Part shown: piece after piece, positions 9,823 through 13,739 of the stretch | Position numbering within the stretch: position 1 is the first letter of the stretch | Layout of the letters: every line of letters begins with the position of its first letter | Assembly: GCA_023442215.1 (NCBI GenBank) | Contig: JAEZMP010000703.1 | Span: forward strand, 1-13,739 | Length of the DNA: 13,739 nt | Direction of reading: 5' to 3' | Source of the DNA: Pseudomonadota bacterium | GTDB lineage: Bacteria > Pseudomonadota > Alphaproteobacteria > Rhizobiales > Segnochrobactraceae | Translations under genes and position numbers: made by a program | Notes under the pieces: model-generated | Seen by the model: only the letters and a program-made list of their open reading frames with translations | Told to the model about the DNA's origin: nothing | Database searches by the model: none

Positions 9823-9940
9823 CAGAGCGCTTTCCGATCCGATGGAATCATCCGATCGACAAGAAAGCGCACCAGATTCAATGGCTTGAGCATAGCCTTC
9901 TCGTTCAGATCGGTTCGATCTGAACGGGATATGCTTCAGC
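9823..9940. repeat. REP/MITE-like intergenic repeat with two hairpins
   Basis: The exbD-tonB gap contains two inverted repeats in tandem. The first pairs GCGCTTTC (9827-9834) with GAAAGCGC (9863-9870) and has inner pairing CGATC (9835-9839) with GATCG (9854-9858). The second pairs CGTTCAGATC (9902-9911) with GATCTGAACG (9917-9926) around GGTTC, a perfect 10-bp stem. The composition differs from the flanking GC-rich coding sequence. From memory, this AGCGCTTTCCGAT plus GATCGGTTCGATCTGAACG pattern is a dispersed palindromic element in Hyphomicrobiales genomes. No second copy occurs in this window. The outer boundaries are approximate. Confidence 0.65.
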
Positions 9941-9971
9941 GCGCCGAGCGCCGCTCCGCGCCTCCCCGGCA

Positions 9972-10394
9972 TCACGGCTGCGGCACGCTTTCGAGGCCGA
10001 CCAGCGCGATCTTCAGGTAGCCGGCGGCGCGAAGCGCGTTCATCGCTTCCATCAGGTCGCCGTAGGCGAGCGCCTTGTCGGCGCGCACGAACACCCGCGT
10101 CGTGCGGTCTCCCGCCGTGATCGCATCGAGCGCGGCACCGAGCACGCCGGCGGCCACGGTGTCCTCGCCGAGATGGATCGCCCTGTCGGCGGTGACCGAC
10201 AGGAAGATCGGCTTCTCGGGCCGCTGCGCCTGCGGTGCGTTGGAGGCGGGCAGGTCCACCTCGACGTCCACCGTCGAGAGCGGCGCGGCGACCATGAAGA
10301 TGATCAGCAGCACCAGGATCACGTCGATGAACGGCGTGACGTTGATCTCGTGGGTTTCGGTCAGTTCGTCGTCTTCGCGGATGCGCGCGGCCAT
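9972..10394 (-). CDS. exbD: Biopolymer transport protein ExbD
   Basis: The 140-residue inner-membrane protein begins with a short cytoplasmic segment, then one transmembrane helix at about 20-38 (TPFIDVILVLLIIFMVAA) carrying Asp24. This matches the essential proton-carrying aspartate of ExbD (Asp25 in E. coli). A periplasmic domain follows (VEVDLPASNA, IFLSVTADRAIHLGE, RVFVRADKALAYGDLMEAMN), typical of ExbD/TolR. With ExbB it forms the proton-driven motor that energises TonB. The presence of tonB nearby and the absence of tolA, tolB or pal make ExbD a better call than TolR. It starts 20 bp after the exbB stop, with GGGAG eight bases before its ATG, so the two are surely co-transcribed. Confidence 0.95.
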   Translation of the reverse strand: MAARIREDDELTETHEINVTPFIDVILVLLIIFMVAAPLSTVDVEVDLPASNAPQAQRPEKPIFLSVTADRAIHLGEDTVAAGVLGAALDAITAGDRTTRVFVRADKALAYGDLMEAMNALRAAGYLKIALVGLESVPQP

Positions 10395-10402
10395 GATCCT
10401 GT

Positions 10403-10407
10403 CTCCC
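10403..10407 (-). promoter_or_regulatory. Ribosome-binding site of exbD
   Basis: GGGAG on the minus strand lies eight bases before the exbD ATG, inside the 20-bp exbB-exbD gap. This supports separate initiation within one transcript. Confidence 0.7.
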
Positions 10408-10414
10408 GAACGCT

Positions 10415-11458
<1,044 letters not shown>

Positions 11459-11571
11459 TCATCCATCGGTTCTGGCCCGGCCGCCGGCCCTGCGCGTGTG
11501 CCGGAACGGGCGGGCGTCGCCGCGAGGTCCTGGCCGTCGCGCCGGGCGGGAAGCGACCCGGCTGGCGTCCG

Positions 11572-12150
11572 TCATTTGCCGAACGGCACGTCCGCCTTCG
11601 ACGACACTTCGACCCGGTCGAGACAGGAAAGCGCGGCGCCGTCGGCGGCCGTGCACGAGATCACGTCGTTGAGCAGCACCCGGCCGAAGGAGCCGCATTC
11701 GACGCCGGAGACGTCGAACAGCTTCACCATGGTCTTGCCCGACGCGATCGGGGCGGCCTCGACCGCCATCCGCTTGCCGACGACGCCCTTGTCGTCGAGC
11801 ACGAACAGGTCGAGCTTCAGCGAGCGCAGCGACGGCCCCTTGCCGTTCTCGATCAGGAAATAGACCCGGCAGGCGCCGCCCGCGGTCGGCTCCAGCTTGT
11901 TGAGCTCGAGCCGGATCAGCGCCGCCGGCGCCTCTGTTGCCGCGTTCTGCCCGCCCGCGTTCTGCGTTGCCGCGTCCTGTGCCGCCGCCGGCCCCGTCAT
12001 CGAGGTCGCCGCGGCGAGGGCGAGGCCGCCCAGCGCGGTCCGAAGCCGGCGAATCGTTGCCGTTCGCCGGTTCACGCCGCGATTGCCGGCAGCGGCAAGC
12101 GCAGAACGGTCGCGTTCGGACCAAGAGATTTCGGTGGATGCGCGCGCCAT
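11572..12150 (-). CDS. Exported conserved hypothetical protein with four cysteines, upstream of exbB
   Basis: The 192-residue product has a signal-peptide-like stretch, RRLRTALGGLALAAATSMTG, ending PAAAQ near residue 58. A ~130-residue mature domain follows with the segments LIRLELNKLEP, CRVYFLIENGKGPSLRSLKL, GKTMVKLFDVSGVECGSFGR and VLLNDVISCTA. Four cysteines in the mature part suggest two periplasmic disulfides. No enzymatic motif is recognised. I recall similar proteins beside exbB in Rhizobiales, sometimes labelled Tat signal proteins, but the basic motif here (NRRTATIRRLR) is not a convincing Tat signal. The start is uncertain: the ATG at 12150 has a GAGAGAA stretch before it, while a GTG at 12075 would place the signal peptide directly at the N-terminus (167 residues). 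It is probably first in the TonB unit, 113 bp before exbB. Confidence 0.75.
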   Translation of the reverse strand: MARASTEISWSERDRSALAAAGNRGVNRRTATIRRLRTALGGLALAAATSMTGPAAAQDAATQNAGGQNAATEAPAALIRLELNKLEPTAGGACRVYFLIENGKGPSLRSLKLDLFVLDDKGVVGKRMAVEAAPIASGKTMVKLFDVSGVECGSFGRVLLNDVISCTAADGAALSCLDRVEVSSKADVPFGK

Positions 12151-12354
12151 CGGGTCGTTCTCTCGCCATGGATCCGGCTGCGCCGTCGGGAGCCCTCACA
12201 CGGAAGTCGGCGACCGGAAGAACGGGCAGGGCGGTCCTGGGAAACGGATCGGCCGGGACGCTCTCGCGGGACCGAGGCGGCGTCCAGGGACGAATATCGC
12301 CGGCCCGAGCGATCGGGCTGCAGCGTTGCCTGCCGGGACACTGTATAGAGGAAA

Positions 12355-12370
12355 GTAGTTTGTCAACTAC
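12355..12370. promoter_or_regulatory. Perfect dyad GTAGTTTGTCAACTAC, possible operator
   Basis: GTAGTT (12355-12360) and AACTAC (12365-12370) are exact reverse complements around TGTC. Read on the minus strand, toward the exbB unit, the dyad contains TTGACA (12366-12361), with TATACA thirteen bases downstream (12347-12342). The elements look promoter-like, but the spacing is too short for a standard sigma-70 promoter. An operator overlapping a promoter is inferred. Confidence 0.35.
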
Positions 12371-12406
12371 GGCGGCCGATAACGGCGCAAAAACGTACAA
12401 AAGACG

Positions 12407-12434
12407 TCTAATCTATAATTAGAAGTATTTTACT
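12407..12434. promoter_or_regulatory. Dyad TCTAAT-CTATA-ATTAGA overlapping an Irr-box-like sequence
   Basis: TCTAAT (12407-12412) and ATTAGA (12418-12423) form a perfect inverted repeat. Overlapping it, 12418-12434 reads ATTAGAA-GTA-TTTTACT. This matches 10 of 14 defined positions of the rhizobial iron control element as I remember it (TTTAGAA-N3-TTCTAAA). Its place upstream of a TonB/ExbBD unit makes iron or heme control by Irr plausible. The assignment is inference only. Confidence 0.35.
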
Positions 12435-12726
12435 TTAAAGTTCGGAGCCGTGTGAGGCGGCTTCGCCGACGCCGGTTTTGCTTCCCTGCGTGGGCGCGTC
12501 GCGACGCCGTGGCGGCCGAGCGAAACCGGCCGCCGCGCGATGGCGTCGGGCATGGACGAAAATTTTTTCTGGCGGATGCAATTCCGCAACGCTATCCAAT
12601 GGTCGGGCGATACGGTAAACGCTTTTTAACGGTTCGGCGTGTATCGAACGTTGCGGGGGTTTCACGATGTCTCGATCCCGGGTTTCCCGCCGGGAAGGCG
12701 CATCGTAGGGATACGGTACTGCAATA

Positions 12727-13739
12727 GTGACAGAGAACGCACGACGGAACCAAACGGGCGCCGACGCCCTTAGCTCCGCCCGCCGGCAGCCGCTCCAGGC
12801 CGCCCGCGTGTCCGGTCAGACCGATTCCCTTCCTTCCGGCGACAGCCGGTGTGCGGACGGTAAACGTCCGGGCGCGGGCTTCGGTTTCAGCTTCGGATAC
12901 GGGTCTTTCGGTTCGCGCTGTGCGGCACTGTTCGTGCGGGGCGCCAGGGCCGCCGGTGCCTATGCGGTCACCACGCTCGTTGCCGGTACCGTGCTCGCCG
13001 GCGCGCTCGCCGCGACTGCGAAGCCGGCAAAGGCCGAGACGCGCACGCTCAATCTTTATTATACGCACACCGGCGAATCCGCTCAGATCACGTTCAAGAA
13101 GGACGGCAAGTTCATTCCGTCGGGCCTGCGCCAGCTCAACCAGTTCCTGCGTGACTGGCGGCGCAACGAAGCCACCCGCATGGATCCCGCCCTGTTCGAC
13201 CTGATCTGGGAGGTCTACCAGAAGACCGGGTCGCACTCGCCCATCCGCATCGTGTCCGCCTATCGGTCTCCGGCCACCAACAACATGCTGCGGCGTCGTA
13301 CGCGCGGCGTGGCCAAGAACAGCCAGCACACCTACGGCAAGGCGATGGACTTCTACCTCGCCGACGTGTCGATCACGAAGATCCGCGAGATCGGCCTCAG
13401 GATGCAGGTCGGCGGCGTCGGCTTCTACCCGACCGCCAACACCCCGTTCGTCCATCTCGACACCGGCAGCGTCCGCCACTGGCCGCGCATGACGCGCGAC
13501 CAGCTCGTGCGCGTGTTCCCGAACGGCCACACGCTGCACGTGCCGAGCGACGGCAAGCCGCTGCCCGGCTTCGAGGAAGCGCTCGCCGACTACGAGGCGC
13601 GCAAGAACGGCGAACGCCGCGCGATCGCCGCCATCGACAACAGCAAGGGCGGTTCGGGCGGCGGGTTCTTCGCATCCTTCACCGGAAAGCAGCAGACCGA
13701 CGACAGCCAGATGGTCCGGCCCGCGCCGGGCAAGGGCAA
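12727..13739 (+). CDS. DUF882/M15-family zinc peptidase, 3'-truncated by the window end
   Basis: The open frame runs off the window after 337 codons. After a hydrophobic signal segment (GAYAVTTLVAGTVLAGALAA, near residues 77-96) comes the DUF882/Peptidase_M15_2 domain: TRTLNLYYTHTGESAQITFK, FLRDWRRNEATRMDPALFDL, VSAYRSPATNNMLRRRTRG, then SQHTYGKAMDFY and GGVGFYPTANTPFVHLDTG. His201, Asp208 and His243 match the M15 zinc ligands (H-x6-D plus a later H). E. coli YcbK (MepK) of this group cuts mDAP-mDAP cross-links in peptidoglycan, so a periplasmic wall-remodelling role is inferred. The C-terminal part becomes Gly/Ser-rich, as in long rhizobial members. There is no in-frame ATG before the domain. 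I took the GTG at 12727, the only early start after the in-frame TAG at 12706, but a GTG at 12934 would give a compact signal peptide. Neither has a strong Shine-Dalgarno. Confidence 0.88.
   Translation, partial: MTENARRNQTGADALSSARRQPLQAARVSGQTDSLPSGDSRCADGKRPGAGFGFSFGYGSFGSRCAALFVRGARAAGAYAVTTLVAGTVLAGALAATAKPAKAETRTLNLYYTHTGESAQITFKKDGKFIPSGLRQLNQFLRDWRRNEATRMDPALFDLIWEVYQKTGSHSPIRIVSAYRSPATNNMLRRRTRGVAKNSQHTYGKAMDFYLADVSITKIREIGLRMQVGGVGFYPTANTPFVHLDTGSVRHWPRMTRDQLVRVFPNGHTLHVPSDGKPLPGFEEALADYEARKNGERRAIAAIDNSKGGSGGGFFASFTGKQQTDDSQMVRPAPGKG

Larger units (their letters stand above)
12151..12726. promoter_or_regulatory. 576-bp divergent intergenic region with AT-rich island
   Basis: No convincing gene lies here. 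The part at 12151-12340, which is the probable leader of the exbB unit, is GC-rich and featureless. An AT-rich island (about 12342-12445) contains the dyads at 12355-12370 and 12407-12423 and a palindromic CTTTAAAG (12433-12440). Further toward the M15 peptidase gene are GCCGGTTT (12471-12478) pairing with AAACCGGC (12523-12530), an A/T run at 12559-12569, GTAA-N7-TTAA (12615-12629), an imperfect dyad AACGGTTCG/CGAACGTT (12628-12652), and TTCCCG-C-CGGGAA (12684-12696). It should contain promoters for both flanking units, but I cannot assign a confident -35/-10 pair. Confidence 0.5.

Noticed and set aside
8521..10020. Plus-strand 499-codon open frame opposite the phosphatase and tonB
   Set aside because: Arg/Gly/His-rich low-complexity translation. 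The minus strand encodes a clear TonB and an HC-x5-R phosphatase.
12072..12341. 89-codon minus-strand GTG frame ahead of the exported hypothetical gene, considered as a possible HemP/HmuP-like small protein
   Set aside because: The Arg/Ser/Pro-rich translation has none of the HemP features I know, and it overlaps the start of the better-supported gene.
12342..12366. TTGACA...TATACA as a sigma-70 promoter for the exbB unit
   Set aside because: The spacer is 13 bases, against a usual 16-18, so I list the dyad there only as a possible operator.
12407..12434. attI/attachment or terminal-repeat interpretation of the AT-rich dyads
   Set aside because: No integrase, tRNA, direct-repeat pair or foreign cargo is present nearby; regulatory use between divergent genes is simpler.
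12435..12727. Small open frames on both strands in the intergenic region (76 codons minus, 91 codons plus)
   Set aside because: No recognisable motif, no good ribosome-binding site and no secretion or membrane feature. Base composition looks non-coding.

Overview
The window looks like chromosomal core sequence from a high-GC (roughly 70%) alphaproteobacterium, most likely of the order Hyphomicrobiales (Rhizobiales). The reasons are the pairing of ispE with a secreted TPR protein, the ExbB with a long Ala/Pro-rich N-terminus, the DUF882/M15-type peptidase, and a two-hairpin intergenic repeat of a kind I recall from this order. The species cannot be fixed from the sequence alone. I see no tRNA, rRNA, CRISPR array, transposase, phage gene or integration scar.

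Layout. (1) 24-2934, minus strand: a secreted TPR-repeat protein followed by ispE of the MEP isoprenoid pathway. (2) 2935-3142: a divergent promoter region. (3) 3143-8078, plus strand: ppdK (pyruvate phosphate dikinase) with two strong GC hairpins behind it, dcd (dCTP deaminase family), and a membrane-anchored SleB-type cell-wall hydrolase. (4) 8106-12150, minus strand, listed in transcription order: a small exported protein with four cysteines, exbB, exbD, tonB and a tyrosine/dual-specificity-type phosphatase. The first four genes look like one TonB energy-transduction unit. A REP/MITE-like element with two hairpins sits between exbD and tonB. (5) 12151-12726: a 576-bp divergent intergenic region with an AT-rich island carrying several short dyads, one resembling an iron-control (Irr-type) box. 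(6) 12727 to the window end, plus strand: a 3'-truncated DUF882/M15 zinc peptidase predicted to act on peptidoglycan.

Functionally the window mixes housekeeping metabolism (IspE, PpdK, Dcd), envelope maintenance (SleB hydrolase, M15 peptidase, TPR protein) and TonB-dependent outer-membrane transport. ExbB and ExbD would use the proton gradient to energise TonB, which drives receptors for iron chelates, heme or cobalamin. No receptor gene is in view.

I found no convincing previously undescribed multi-gene system. The points most worth a second look are the exbD-tonB repeat, the hairpin that could hide the phosphatase ribosome-binding site, the AT-rich dyad region upstream of the TonB unit, the ExbB N-terminus without a signal peptide (with an in-frame 38-codon mini-ORF ending directly at its start), and the uncharacterised four-cysteine exported protein.
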